Positions 7,327 to 14,564 are shown, counted from the stretch's first letter. The stretch: 20,601 nt of DNA from Deltaproteobacteria bacterium (GCA_029261905.1 JAJDAM010000246.1:1-20601), one strand, 5' to 3'. The notes: generated by a model not told the origin, from the sequence alone. Translations and numbers: made by a program.

Positions 7327-7366
7327 TCGTGAGCCCGCAGCGATGAACGCGTAGGATTCGGCTCCG

Positions 7367-7792
7367 ATGATCCGGGGGAGTTGCCTGTGTGGCTCGATCC
7401 GATACCGGACCGATGAAGTCGTCGGCCCGCTGGGCCACTGCCATTGCCAGATGTGCGGTGCCGCCTTTTCGAGCGTGGTGGCTGCCGACCAGACCACGTT
7501 CCGCTGGGAAGAAGGCAGAGAGCTGCTGTCGACGTTCGAATCCTCCCCCGGAAAGTGGCGCTGGTTCTGCAGCCGCTGTGGCTCTCAGTTGATCTCGACG
7601 CGTGGCTCGGCAGCAGACGCGAGTCCCGACTCGGTGTTGCTGCGGGCGGGCTGCATCGACAGCGGCTACGAGACGCCCGGGGTTGCGCACTGTTGGGTGG
7701 AGTCGAAAGCGCGTTGGCACGAGATCACCGACGAGTTGCCGCAATTCGAGCGTGGGTTTCCAGGGTCGCCGCCGGGCGTCGAAGAGCCTTGA
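7367..7792 (+). CDS. GFA (glutathione-dependent formaldehyde-activating) / CENP-V family zinc protein (141 aa)
   Basis: Small zinc-binding beta protein of the GFA family. The zinc ligands stand out: C6 and C8 in GSCLCGSIRY, C25, C27 and C30 in GHCHCQMCG, and C68 and C71 in WFCSRCGSQL. The founding member, Gfa, was reported to speed S-hydroxymethylglutathione formation, though many family members have no proven enzymatic role. Length and motif order are normal. The ATG at 7367 has only a distant AGGA (7353-7356). Its stop overlaps the next gene's TTG start (TTGA, 7789-7792), implying translational coupling with the MOSC protein. Confidence 0.92.
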   Translation: MIRGSCLCGSIRYRTDEVVGPLGHCHCQMCGAAFSSVVAADQTTFRWEEGRELLSTFESSPGKWRWFCSRCGSQLISTRGSAADASPDSVLLRAGCIDSGYETPGVAHCWVESKARWHEITDELPQFERGFPGSPPGVEEP

Positions 7793-8334
7793 GCGTCGGC
7801 ACGATCACGTCCGTGAGTCGCAGCGCGACGCACTCGATGTCCAAACCGATCCAGGATCGGATTCGACTCGTGCGCGGTCTCGGTGTGGAGGGTGACGCGC
7901 ACTGCGGCGAGACGGTCAAACACCGCTCGCGCGTCGCGCGAGATCCCCACCAGCCGAACCTGCGACAGGTCCACCTGGTACACGCAGAATTGCTCGATGA
8001 ACTGCGAGAGGCGGGTTTCGACCTCGAAGCGGGACAGATCGGTGAGAACGTCACCACCCGTGGCATCGACCTGCTCGCTCTTGCGACCGGCACTCGCCTG
8101 CATCTCGGCGATACCGCAGTCGTCGAAGTGACCGGACTGCGAAACCCGTGCGGACAGCTCAACGGAATCCAATCGGGTTTGATGAACGCCACATTGGACC
8201 GAACCACCGATGGCGACCTCGTCCGCAGGGCTGGAATCATGGGCATCGTCGTCAGCGACGGGGACGTGCGACCGGGCGACGAGGTCCGCGCCGAACTCCC
8301 TCCCGGCGAACCAAAACCGCTCGAAGTCGTCTAG
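7789..8334 (+). CDS. MOSC domain-containing protein (181 aa)
   Basis: MOSC (molybdenum cofactor sulfurase C-terminal) domain protein. It shows the family landmarks in order: RLVRGLGVEGDAHCG (27-40), VHLVHAELLDEL (61-72), GQIGENVTTRGIDL (82-95), LHLGDTAVVEVTG, and the conserved cysteine in RNPCGQL (C121), which can bind cofactor or carry sulfur in relatives such as YiiM. Bacterial stand-alone MOSC proteins are linked to detoxification of N-hydroxylated compounds or sulfur transfer; the substrate here is unknown. The TTG start at 7789 overlaps the GFA stop and gives a normal N-terminus; longer in-frame extensions run through the GFA gene. Its TAG stop shares CTAG (8331-8334) with the stop of the convergent gene. 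Confidence 0.9.
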   Translation: MSVGTITSVSRSATHSMSKPIQDRIRLVRGLGVEGDAHCGETVKHRSRVARDPHQPNLRQVHLVHAELLDELREAGFDLEAGQIGENVTTRGIDLLALATGTRLHLGDTAVVEVTGLRNPCGQLNGIQSGLMNATLDRTTDGDLVRRAGIMGIVVSDGDVRPGDEVRAELPPGEPKPLEVV

Positions 8335-9548
8335 CCGGCCGAGAGGCGTTCAGCCCGAGGTCGCAGTACGCCTCGAACCAGCGGCACGATGTTCAGCGCC
8401 AGCGCGATGGGGATCCAGATTCCGATCGCGGGCAACAGCTGCGTACACAGAATCGGTGTCGCGACGACGCGAACGAACTCGGACCCGACGGCCCAGCGAC
8501 GCCCGTCGGCGAGTACTCCGATGTTCAGCAGTGACCACGTCACCAGGCCAGCCGCCAGCCACAGCGCTGCAGTGTCGAGTTCATCGGCCAGTGCCGGGAT
8601 CGCCGACGAGAGCACGAGCACCTGGACGAATTGCAGTGTGCAATAGACGGCGAGGTTGCGCGGTAGCGGTGGGTCGAACTTCGTCGTCGGCCGCTCGAGC
8701 GCCGGCGCAGGCCTGAATCCTCCCAGATCTTCCGGGTACCAACCCGGCGGTTTGACGAACATCAGGAACTTGTCGCGCAGGCGACGCGCGCGAAGCGCCG
8801 CCGACCCGATCTCGATCCAGTAGTGGAAGTTCGCCCAGACCGGGTTCCAACTGCCGAGCTGGGTGGTGATACCAAACACCACCTCTTCGGACTCGGGTTC
8901 GAAGGTGCCGAACAACTTGTCCCAGAGGATGAAGCAGCCGCCGTGATTGCGATCGATGTAGATCGGGTTGCGGCCGTGATGAACACGGTGGTGGGACGGT
9001 GTCATGAATACGGCTTCGAACGGACCGAGCCGATCGATCGTGCGGGTGTGAATCCAGAACTGGTAGAGCGTGTCGAAAGCCAGACAGGCCGTGAAGATCA
9101 CCGGCGGAAAGCCCAACAGCGCGATCGGCCAGTAGAACACGCAAGAGAACAGCGGCTGGAATGCCCCCTGCCGAAGCGCGACGCTGAGGTTGTATTCCTC
9201 GCTCTGGTGGTGGGCGATGTGGCTGGCCCACAGGAAATTCACCTCGTGAGCAAGGCGGTGATACCAGTAATACGCGAAGTCGACCGCGACGAAACAAACA
9301 ACCCAGACCCAGACCGATTCACTCGACAGCTCGAAGATCCGTCCGTGCTGATGGATCCAGAAATAGACGCCGACGATCCAGGCCGCGCCAAGGATCGAGA
9401 CCCACTGCTGGAGGATTCCGGTTGCGATGTTGTCCAGCGAATCGGACAATCGGTAGTAGTCGGCTCGATGTCGACGCACGACCCACAACTCCAGGCCGAT
9501 CAACAGCATGAATACCGGCGCCGCCAATGCGATGTAGTCCCGTTCCAC
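8331..9548 (-). CDS. Fatty acid hydroxylase superfamily / sterol desaturase-like (AGMO-like) membrane diiron oxygenase (405 aa)
   Basis: Integral-membrane non-haem diiron oxygenase. The histidine clusters are complete: HRLAH (H97, H101), HIAHH (H110, H113, H114), H167, HHRVHH (H186-H191) and H202 in NHGG. Hydrophobic helices occur near residues 5-22, 45-64, 78-96 and 135-158. A C-terminal block of about four more helices (near 290-395) makes it longer than simple C-4 sterol methyl oxidases, and closer to alkylglycerol monooxygenase-like proteins. The GTG start at 9548 has GGGAG (plus 9553-9557) four bases upstream. The longer in-frame reading to 9773 runs through the tandem repeat and homopolymer and is rejected. 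The substrate (sterol, ether lipid or fatty acid) is not decided by sequence. Confidence 0.9.
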   Translation of the reverse strand: MERDYIALAAPVFMLLIGLELWVVRRHRADYYRLSDSLDNIATGILQQWVSILGAAWIVGVYFWIHQHGRIFELSSESVWVWVVCFVAVDFAYYWYHRLAHEVNFLWASHIAHHQSEEYNLSVALRQGAFQPLFSCVFYWPIALLGFPPVIFTACLAFDTLYQFWIHTRTIDRLGPFEAVFMTPSHHRVHHGRNPIYIDRNHGGCFILWDKLFGTFEPESEEVVFGITTQLGSWNPVWANFHYWIEIGSAALRARRLRDKFLMFVKPPGWYPEDLGGFRPAPALERPTTKFDPPLPRNLAVYCTLQFVQVLVLSSAIPALADELDTAALWLAAGLVTWSLLNIGVLADGRRWAVGSEFVRVVATPILCTQLLPAIGIWIPIALALNIVPLVRGVLRPRAERLSAG

Positions 9549-9567
9549 CGAACTCCCACGCCCTTCT

Positions 9568-9619
9568 GGTTCTCGTCTCTGGTTTTCGCCTGTGGTTTTC
9601 GTCTGTGGTTTTCGTCTCT
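9568..9619. repeat. 13-bp tandem repeat, four copies
   Basis: Four adjacent 13-base units, consensus GGTTTTCGTCTST (9568-9580, 9581-9593, 9594-9606, 9607-9619), differing at one to three positions. They sit 20-71 bases upstream of the start of the minus-strand membrane oxygenase, within its likely leader or promoter region. The unit contains a pyrimidine-rich TTTTCG core. Confidence 0.85.
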
Positions 9620-9714
9620 GGCCGTTCCTCGTCGATGGTAGCTTCTGGGTTCCACAGGCGGTGCACCTGTCTCGACGTGATTCGAAAGATCCGATATCGC
9701 GCGATTCCGTTTCA

Positions 9715-9732
9715 TTTTTTTTGGGGGGGGGG
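9715..9732. repeat. T8G10 homopolymer junction at the deoxyinosine glycosylase ribosome-binding region
   Basis: Eight T (9715-9722) followed directly by ten G (9723-9732), then CCGGG and the ATG at 9738. The G-run occupies the Shine-Dalgarno position of the DNA glycosylase gene. Long homopolymers like this are rare elsewhere in the window, and they are prone both to replication slippage and to sequencing or assembly error. No other gene lies in the gap 9549-9737. Confidence 0.9.
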
Positions 9733-9737
9733 CCGGG

Positions 9738-10244
9738 ATGAAAGCGATCGAGGGTTTCCCAGCGGTTTCGCACGCCAGCGCGACGGTGTTGGTCCTGGGC
9801 AGCATGCCCGGCAAGGCATCACTGTCGGCGCAGCAGTACTACGCTCACCCGCGCAATGCCTTTTGGAAAATCGCAGAAGCGCTGTTTGGAATCGCCTCCT
9901 CCGATCCGTATCCCGAGCGTCTCCGACAGCTCACCGCGAAGCGCGTCGCGTTGTGGGACGTGATGAGGGCGTGTCATCGCCAATCGAGCCTCGATTCCGA
10001 CATTGTCGAAGATTCGATCGTCCCGAACGACTTCGTCGCGTTCTTCGACTCCCACCCGAATATCGAACGGGTCTATTTCAACGGCGCGAAGGCCGAGAGC
10101 GCCTATCGCAAACATGTCGCACCGGGGCTCGCGAAGGGGGATTCGATCACGTACTGCCGGCTTCCTTCGACGAGCCCCGCGCACGCCTCTCTTTCGCTGG
10201 AGCAGAAGGTCGCCGCGTGGAAGCGGATTTCGGGCGAGGCGTGA
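9738..10244 (+). CDS. DNA-deoxyinosine (hypoxanthine) glycosylase, uracil-DNA glycosylase superfamily (168 aa)
   Basis: Base-excision repair enzyme of the hypoxanthine-DNA glycosylase type (UDG superfamily family 6), which removes deaminated adenine (hypoxanthine) from DNA. The signature is LGSMPG (residues 20-25) followed by QQYYAHPRNAFW (32-43), the family's active-site and base-pocket region. It also has YFNGAKAES near 114 and a C-terminal LPSTSPAH motif, matching the UDG-fold loop that inserts into the DNA minor groove. Length is typical. The ATG at 9738 lies five bases after a ten-G run that must serve as the ribosome-binding region. The stop overlaps the Nudix start (GTGA, 10241-10244), so the two are translationally coupled. 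Confidence 0.92.
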   Translation: MKAIEGFPAVSHASATVLVLGSMPGKASLSAQQYYAHPRNAFWKIAEALFGIASSDPYPERLRQLTAKRVALWDVMRACHRQSSLDSDIVEDSIVPNDFVAFFDSHPNIERVYFNGAKAESAYRKHVAPGLAKGDSITYCRLPSTSPAHASLSLEQKVAAWKRISGEA

Positions 10245-10693
10245 GAGACGGCGTCGTCGCGATCCTGATGCGGGGTCGTCAGATCCTGCTGATTCAGCGC
10301 GGCGCCGATGTGCCGTTTGCCGGCTACTGGGCTCCGCTGAGCGGGAAGGTGGAACCCGCAGAGTCGATCGAAGCGGCGCTCGTCCGAGAAGTCGAAGAAG
10401 AAGTCGGCTTCGTCGTGAGGCCGATCGGGCCGTTGTGGCAGAGCGTGAGTCAGGACGGACGGTACCGACTCCACTGGTGGGCGGCCGAAATCATCGGAGG
10501 CACACTCGAGCCGGACGAGCGCGAAGTTGCGGACGTTCGTTGGATCGAACCGCACGAGCACAGCGCGCTCACCCCGACATTCGAATCCGACCGGCGCTTT
10601 TTCACCGAAGTGCTGCCCGCGTCGGGTCATCTGGAACGGGAACTCCAACCCACCCGCGCCGCTCCCATCCGCGTTCGTCGAACACGCCGGTGA
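10241..10693 (+). CDS. Nudix hydrolase (150 aa)
   Basis: Small pyrophosphohydrolase. The Nudix box is complete at residues 35-57: G35, E41, R49-E50, E53-E54, G56, matching GX5EX7REUXEEXGU. The strand GVVAILMRGRQILLIQRG before it and HWWAAEIIGG after it fit a MutT/ADP-ribose-type domain. The GTG start at 10241 overlaps the glycosylase stop; longer in-frame readings go antisense-like through that gene. Pairing with a deoxyinosine glycosylase suggests clean-up of damaged nucleotides (for example a deaminated or oxidised dNTP), but Nudix substrates cannot be assigned from sequence. A 6-bp hairpin overlaps the stop codon. Confidence 0.9.
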   Translation: MRDGVVAILMRGRQILLIQRGADVPFAGYWAPLSGKVEPAESIEAALVREVEEEVGFVVRPIGPLWQSVSQDGRYRLHWWAAEIIGGTLEPDEREVADVRWIEPHEHSALTPTFESDRRFFTEVLPASGHLERELQPTRAAPIRVRRTRR

Positions 10694-10706
10694 GGTCGGG
10701 CCTCAC
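10690..10706 (+). terminator. Small hairpin at the Nudix stop codon
   Basis: GTGAGG (10690-10695) and CCTCAC (10701-10706) form a perfect 6-bp stem with a TCGGG loop, overlapping the TGA stop. There is no U-tract; it may be an attenuator-type hairpin or chance. Confidence 0.25.
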
Positions 10707-10761
10707 GCACGCCACAACCGGTCGAAGTGGTACCATCGCCCGCCCCATGCCGCAGGTAAGG

Positions 10762-11697
10762 ATGCGATTTTCCGTCCAACTTCCCACCGATCGGGTCGAA
10801 CCGCGCGACGAGTTCACCAGCGCGGCCGCAGTCTGCGAAATGGCACGCGCTGTCGAAGCGGCCGGCTTCGACGCCGGCTACGTCACAGAACACCCGTTTC
10901 CGCCCGACGACTGGCTCCGCAGCGGCGGCCACCATGCGCTCGACCCGTTCGTTGCGCTCAGCGCTGCAGCCACCGCAACCGAGCGCCTGCGACTGCACAC
11001 CAACATCCTGGTCCTCGCCTATCGCAACCCGTTTCTGATCGCGAAATCCATCGCGAGCCTCGACACGTTGTCCGGAGGCCGCCTGATCGTCGGTGTGGCT
11101 GCTGGATATCTCGAAGCCGAGTATCGGGCGCTGGGCGCAGACTTCGCGGGGAGAAACGAGCGGACCGACGAAGCGCTGATCGCAATGAAGCAAGCCTGGT
11201 CGGGAACGTCGGTGCAGTTCGCGGGCGTTGGCTTCGAAGCAACCGGCAACACGATGCTGCCGCAGCCGATCCAGCGGCCCCACCCGCCGATCTGGGTCGG
11301 GGGCAACAGCCGCCTCGCAATCCGCCGCGCAGCGAAACATGCCCAGGGCTGGAGCCCGTTTCCGATCGCGGCGCGCTTCAGTGATCGCACGCGAACGGCT
11401 GCCATCGAAAGCGTCGAGGACCTGGCAGAAAAGATCTCCTACTTGCGCGATTGCGCGAACGACGCAGGTCGCAAAGTACCGCTCGACGTCAACTTCGTGC
11501 CGTTCGGGGGCGGGATGAAGAGCGGGATGGATGCACACGGCGCCTTGGAGACCCAGCAATTTCTCGACCAGATCGAAGCGCTGGAATCGATCGGCGTGAA
11601 CTGGGTCAGTGTCGGCGTCCCCTGCGAAACGAGATCGATGTATCTCGAAGCGGTGGCTCGATTCGGAGACGAGGTCATCGCCGCGCGACACTCCTGA
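10762..11697 (+). CDS. LLM class F420-dependent oxidoreductase (311 aa)
   Basis: Luciferase-like (TIM-barrel) flavin/F420 oxidoreductase, resembling the TIGR03619-type group. Typical landmarks are MRFSVQLPTDR at the N-terminus, EAAGFDAGYVTEHPF (32-46), DPFVALSAAATATERLRLHTNILV (61-84), LDTLSGGRLIVGVAAGY (100-116), and PHPPIWVGGNSRLAIRRAA in the cofactor phosphate region. I prefer the ATG at 10762, which has CAGG five bases upstream and the standard N-terminus; an in-frame ATG at 10747 without a Shine-Dalgarno would add five residues. Members reduce or oxidise enones, alcohols or aromatic compounds with F420 or FMN, so the substrate is open. It converges with the SnoaL-like gene at 11734. Confidence 0.92.
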   Translation: MRFSVQLPTDRVEPRDEFTSAAAVCEMARAVEAAGFDAGYVTEHPFPPDDWLRSGGHHALDPFVALSAAATATERLRLHTNILVLAYRNPFLIAKSIASLDTLSGGRLIVGVAAGYLEAEYRALGADFAGRNERTDEALIAMKQAWSGTSVQFAGVGFEATGNTMLPQPIQRPHPPIWVGGNSRLAIRRAAKHAQGWSPFPIAARFSDRTRTAAIESVEDLAEKISYLRDCANDAGRKVPLDVNFVPFGGGMKSGMDAHGALETQQFLDQIEALESIGVNWVSVGVPCETRSMYLEAVARFGDEVIAARHS

Positions 11698-11733
11698 CCG
11701 CTTCGGGAGCCCTTCGATGCGCCCCGACGCAGA

Positions 11734-12183
11734 TCAGACGGGTTCGAGCCGTGCCAGCGCTCGCTCGGACCACCCGCCTGCGACGCGTCCATCGACGCGA
11801 ACGGTGCGCGCTCGAAAGAGCCACTTCCCCGCCGACTGCGAGTACTCGTCGAGGTAGCGCCCCCAGTGATCCAGCCCGGCCGGGGTGAGCACCTGAAAGT
11901 ACGCGCGGCCCCGAGCCGAATTCGCGTCGACGAGATCGATCTGGTGCGTCGCCGTGAAATGCCGGATATAGCCTCCCGGTTCACTGCGGGTCTGCTCGGC
12001 GGCTCGCTCGAACATGCTGCGAATCTCGACGCTTCCACAAAACCGGACAGAGTCGATCTCGAGCGTCGCATTGCGCGCGAACAACTCGATCACGTCGTCG
12101 AGCCGGCCCGAGTCGCCGTTGGCGTTGTAGCGCGCGACCAGGTCGCGAATCTGTTCGCGTGCGTGCAGTTCCCAGTCCAACAT
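11734..12183 (-). CDS. SnoaL-like / NTF2-fold protein (149 aa)
   Basis: Alpha+beta-barrel protein of the SnoaL-like (NTF2 superfamily) type. The N-terminal helix pair EQIRDLVARYN...GRLDDVIELFA (about 10-37) is the usual signature, followed by ATLEID, the RHFTATHQIDLVD strand and a RGRAYFQVLTPAGLDHWGRYLDEY sheet. The fold is used by cyclases, dehydratases, isomerases and ring-hydroxylating small subunits; this one cannot be assigned. The ATG at 12183 has GGAG (plus 12191-12194) seven bases upstream. It is the last gene of a minus-strand run and lies 34 bases after the small membrane protein gene. Confidence 0.88.
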   Translation of the reverse strand: MLDWELHAREQIRDLVARYNANGDSGRLDDVIELFARNATLEIDSVRFCGSVEIRSMFERAAEQTRSEPGGYIRHFTATHQIDLVDANSARGRAYFQVLTPAGLDHWGRYLDEYSQSAGKWLFRARTVRVDGRVAGGWSERALARLEPV

Positions 12184-12217
12184 TTGATCTCTCCGATCTC
12201 GGGGTTTGCAGTTGACT

Positions 12218-12616
12218 TCAGCTGCCGAATCCATCGCGGAACCAAATCGCCCAGATCGGCAGCAACAGCAGCATCCAGGCCAGCAGCAGAAGCGGCCGGG
12301 GCGGCGACATTCGGCTGACATCGTGTGTGATGGACAACCGTCCCGTTGCAGCGGCCAGCGTGTTGGGGAACCAGGCAGCGGCGAGGGGCAGGACGATCAC
12401 CATCGCGACCCGGAGCGGGTGAACGTCGAGCACGAAGAAATAGGCGATTGCGACCCCGGCCGATAGCAGCCGGCTCAGCGCGACGACGCGGCCCGGCACG
12501 CGACGTCCCGGGTGGCGCTGCACGCCCATGCTTCGAAGCGAGTCGTCACGGGCCTGCGCGAGCAGATCATCCGCGGTATCGCGGCTCTCGTACTGCCGCC
12601 GCGGGCTATCCATCAT
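12218..12616 (-). CDS. Small three-helix membrane protein of unknown function (132 aa)
   Basis: I do not recognise a named family. The protein has a charged cytoplasmic-type N-terminus (1-45), then hydrophobic segments at about 47-62 (LSRLLSAGVAIAYFFVL), 69-84 (VAMVIVLPLAAAWFP) and 108-128 (PLLLLAWMLLLLPIWAIWF). The AAAWFP motif before a short linker, and the aromatic LLLLP end, recall small conserved membrane proteins of unknown function in environmental bacteria. Start: tandem ATGs at 12616 and 12613, with GAG close by; the first overlaps the acetyltransferase stop by 11 bases. The longer in-frame reading to 12691 lies inside the acetyltransferase gene. Confidence 0.7.
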   Translation of the reverse strand: MMDSPRRQYESRDTADDLLAQARDDSLRSMGVQRHPGRRVPGRVVALSRLLSAGVAIAYFFVLDVHPLRVAMVIVLPLAAAWFPNTLAAATGRLSITHDVSRMSPPRPLLLLAWMLLLLPIWAIWFRDGFGS

Positions 12617-13295
12617 CTCGCTTCGGAATCGAGCGCTTCGAATCTGCACCGGGCGGATACAGCATGATCCAGTTTCGAAATGATCCCGCATCGCCGCCGA
12701 TCATTCTTTCAGAAACGACTTCGAAACCGAGCCGTTTGTAGAAGCTGACGTTCTCCGGTCGTTGCGTCGCCAATGCCGTCAGCGCACCCGGGTCGCGCTG
12801 CCTCACCGAATGCAACTGGTGGTTCAACAATCGCGTTCCCACACCCGTGCCGCGAAGCGATTCGCGCACCACCATGTTGTTGAGGTACCAGCACGGGGCA
12901 TCACCGAGAGCCTCCGTGCGATGGCCCGTCACGGCTCGATCGACCTCCAGTATACGGCGCAACCCCTGCAATCCGACCCGAAACGGAGCGGCGAGCATCC
13001 CGGCTCGAATCTTTGCGAGCAGGCCGAACTCGGTCGAATCGGGTCTCGTCCAGAATCCCATCGCGTCCACCACCGAGTCGTCCCCCAAGCAGAAGCTCGC
13101 TTCGGGATCCGATTCGACGTGCATGCGGAGATTCCCTCCGAGAATCCACTGCAATCGAGCGAGGCGGGTCTTCGGATCGGGACACATGACGATGTGGCAC
13201 GGATTCGTGAAGAAGGCGTGCGCGAGCAGCTCGGCGGCCGACGCGTAGAACGGTCCGCCGAGCGGATGCACCCGCGCGTGTCGCAGCGATTCCAC
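12606..13295 (-). CDS. GNAT family N-acetyltransferase (229 aa)
   Basis: Acetyl-CoA-dependent N-acetyltransferase. Motif A is YLNNMVVRESLRGTGVGTRLL (about 137-157), with the R-G-T-G-V-G pyrophosphate loop at 148-153. Motif B follows in PENVSFYKRLGFEVV (180-194). The N-terminal half (FYASAAELLAHAFFTNP, then a long linker) matches a frequent stand-alone GNAT type whose substrates are unknown. The GTG start at 13295 lies seven bases after the stop of the upstream SnoaL-like gene and has only a weak Shine-Dalgarno, consistent with translational coupling. The 3' end overlaps the next gene by 11 bases. Confidence 0.9.
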   Translation of the reverse strand: MESLRHARVHPLGGPFYASAAELLAHAFFTNPCHIVMCPDPKTRLARLQWILGGNLRMHVESDPEASFCLGDDSVVDAMGFWTRPDSTEFGLLAKIRAGMLAAPFRVGLQGLRRILEVDRAVTGHRTEALGDAPCWYLNNMVVRESLRGTGVGTRLLNHQLHSVRQRDPGALTALATQRPENVSFYKRLGFEVVSERMIGGDAGSFRNWIMLYPPGADSKRSIPKRDDG

Positions 13296-13302
13296 CGGGC
13301 CG

Positions 13303-13746
13303 CTACCCGTTCATCTTCTCCAGCATGGCCTTCATCTGCTGGTGCATCAGATTGACGGCCTGCAGTGGACGGATCATCACCTTGAACTCGATGATTCGCC
13401 CTTGATCGTTCCAGGTGATGATGTCGACACCATTGATGTATTTGCCGGCCACCTCGGTTTCGAATTCGAGAACGGCGTGGTTCCCCGAGATCACCTCTTT
13501 GGTGTAGTGAAATTTCGACTCGGGCTTCGTCTCGGGCTTCGTCTCGGACTTCGGTTGGGATGGCTTGCCCGCATCAAAAGTGGCTCCGGCGGCGTTCAGG
13601 TACATCTTGGTCAGGTCGATGCCCTTCTGTGGCGAGAACACGATCGGCGAGTAGAAGACGACGTCGTCTGCGAGCAATTCGTCCAGACCGCCTGGGAATT
13701 CTCCCCGGACCTGCTTGTGCCAGTTCTCCATCCATTTCTCGATCAC
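13303..13746 (-). CDS. Nuclear transport factor 2-like (SnoaL-type) protein with a KPE repeat (147 aa)
   Basis: NTF2-fold protein. It starts with an N-terminal helix (EKWMENWHKQVRG), then GGLDELLADDVVFYSPIV, typical of SnoaL-like proteins that bind small hydrophobic ligands; it continues with KYINGVDIITWNDQGRIIEFKVMIRPLQAV, the standard last two strands. The GTG at 13746 is chosen because AAGGAG (plus 13753-13758) sits six bases upstream; a TTG at 13767 would come before it. Residues ~65-78 are a low-complexity run of K-P-E-T type encoded by a 12-bp tandem repeat, inserted in a loop between helices and sheet. The substrate is unknown. Confidence 0.88.
   Translation of the reverse strand: MIEKWMENWHKQVRGEFPGGLDELLADDVVFYSPIVFSPQKGIDLTKMYLNAAGATFDAGKPSQPKSETKPETKPESKFHYTKEVISGNHAVLEFETEVAGKYINGVDIITWNDQGRIIEFKVMIRPLQAVNLMHQQMKAMLEKMNG
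13519..13554. repeat. 12-bp in-frame tandem repeat in the NTF2-like gene
   Basis: Units CTCGGGCTTCGT (13519-13530), an identical copy (13531-13542), and CTCGGACTTCGG (13543-13554). On the coding strand they encode repeated [S/T]KPE-type tetrapeptides. Because the unit length is a multiple of three, copy-number changes keep the frame. Confidence 0.85.
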
Positions 13747-13847
13747 GGTTCTCTCCTTCGCAAGCAAGCCGGGTTCGGCGAGTGGGTACGAATCCTAGCA
13801 GCCCGACTCGAACGGCTCGAAGTCGACGCGGCACGAATCCGCTCCGA

Positions 13848-14564
13848 TCAAAGCGATCCTGTCAGCGCGATCGGCTGGGTCCATGGATTTCGGAATTCGG
13901 TGCCTGGCGCTATCGCGACACGCGGGTCGATTTTGGGACCCTTGATCCCCATCCCGAAGACGATCGGACGAGCGGTCGCGACGTAGTGGGCAACCCGCGG
14001 CAGCGATTCGATTCGGGATCGAAAGTCCGCGAGGTTCGGAAACTCTGCCAGAGTTTCGGGAAAGAACGCGTCGAGTTCATCCAGATAACAGAATGCAAGA
14101 AAATCGACGTGGCTGGGCGCCTCACCCACCCAATACTGGCCGTCGCGAGCGTCACGGCGCAGCCATTTCTGAAGGTGCCGAAGTCTGGGCCGCAGCGTTT
14201 CGTCGGCGTAGCGCTCGGTCTTCTGGTGGTAGTCCTTCACCCAGGCGAATCGCCAGAGATCCTCCTGCGCCTCCGAGAGGGCCTCCTGGGTGATATCGAA
14301 CAACGCGTCTCGTTGCTCGTCCGCACCGAGCCAGCCGGACGATCTCGCGAGATGACGCAGAATCGCGTGACTCTCGCAAAGAGCCAGCGCTCCCGACTCG
14401 TAGAGCGGAAGCCGACCGAATGGAGAGACCGACTTGACCGTTTCCCATTCGTCGGCGTCGACGATACGGTAGTCGTCGAAACCGACTTCCATTTCGTAAT
14501 GCATCAGGCGAATGGCCTCGGCCCGACCCCGCAATTCGAAATACGTCAAACGCGGGATCGCCAC
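13848..14564 (-). CDS. Glutathione S-transferase, sigma/alpha-like (238 aa)
   Basis: Cytosolic GST. The thioredoxin-like N-terminal domain is canonical: RLTYFELRGRAEAIR with the probable catalytic Y8, GRLPLYESGALALCESHAI containing the cis-proline P53 and the glutathione-binding E64-S65, and then an all-helical C-terminal domain. The N-terminus resembles tyrosine-type sigma-class GSTs more than the serine/cysteine bacterial classes. The GTG start at 14564 shares one base with the stop of the LLM gene (TAGTG), so the two are translationally coupled. This coupling suggests a joint role, for example conjugation of a product made or sensed by the LLM enzyme (inference). The 101 bases downstream (13747-13847) hold nothing I recognise. 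Confidence 0.93.
   Translation of the reverse strand: MAIPRLTYFELRGRAEAIRLMHYEMEVGFDDYRIVDADEWETVKSVSPFGRLPLYESGALALCESHAILRHLARSSGWLGADEQRDALFDITQEALSEAQEDLWRFAWVKDYHQKTERYADETLRPRLRHLQKWLRRDARDGQYWVGEAPSHVDFLAFCYLDELDAFFPETLAEFPNLADFRSRIESLPRVAHYVATARPIVFGMGIKGPKIDPRVAIAPGTEFRNPWTQPIALTGSL

Noticed and set aside
5641..7497. 618-aa minus-strand ORF
   Set aside because: Runs antisense through DUF3179, Gfo/Idh/MocA, DoxX and GFA genes, all with strong motifs; its translation shows no domain.
9568..9619. CRISPR array
   Set aside because: Units are 13 bp, directly adjacent with no spacers, and no cas genes are nearby.
8823..9641. 272-aa plus-strand ORF opposite the membrane oxygenase
   Set aside because: Antisense to complete histidine boxes; its C-terminal part is the translated tandem repeat.
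9549..9773. N-terminal extension of the membrane oxygenase through the repeats
   Set aside because: It would encode Lys/Arg/Pro-rich repeat sequence ahead of the normal membrane helix, and cross the homopolymer; GTG 9548 has GGGAG upstream.
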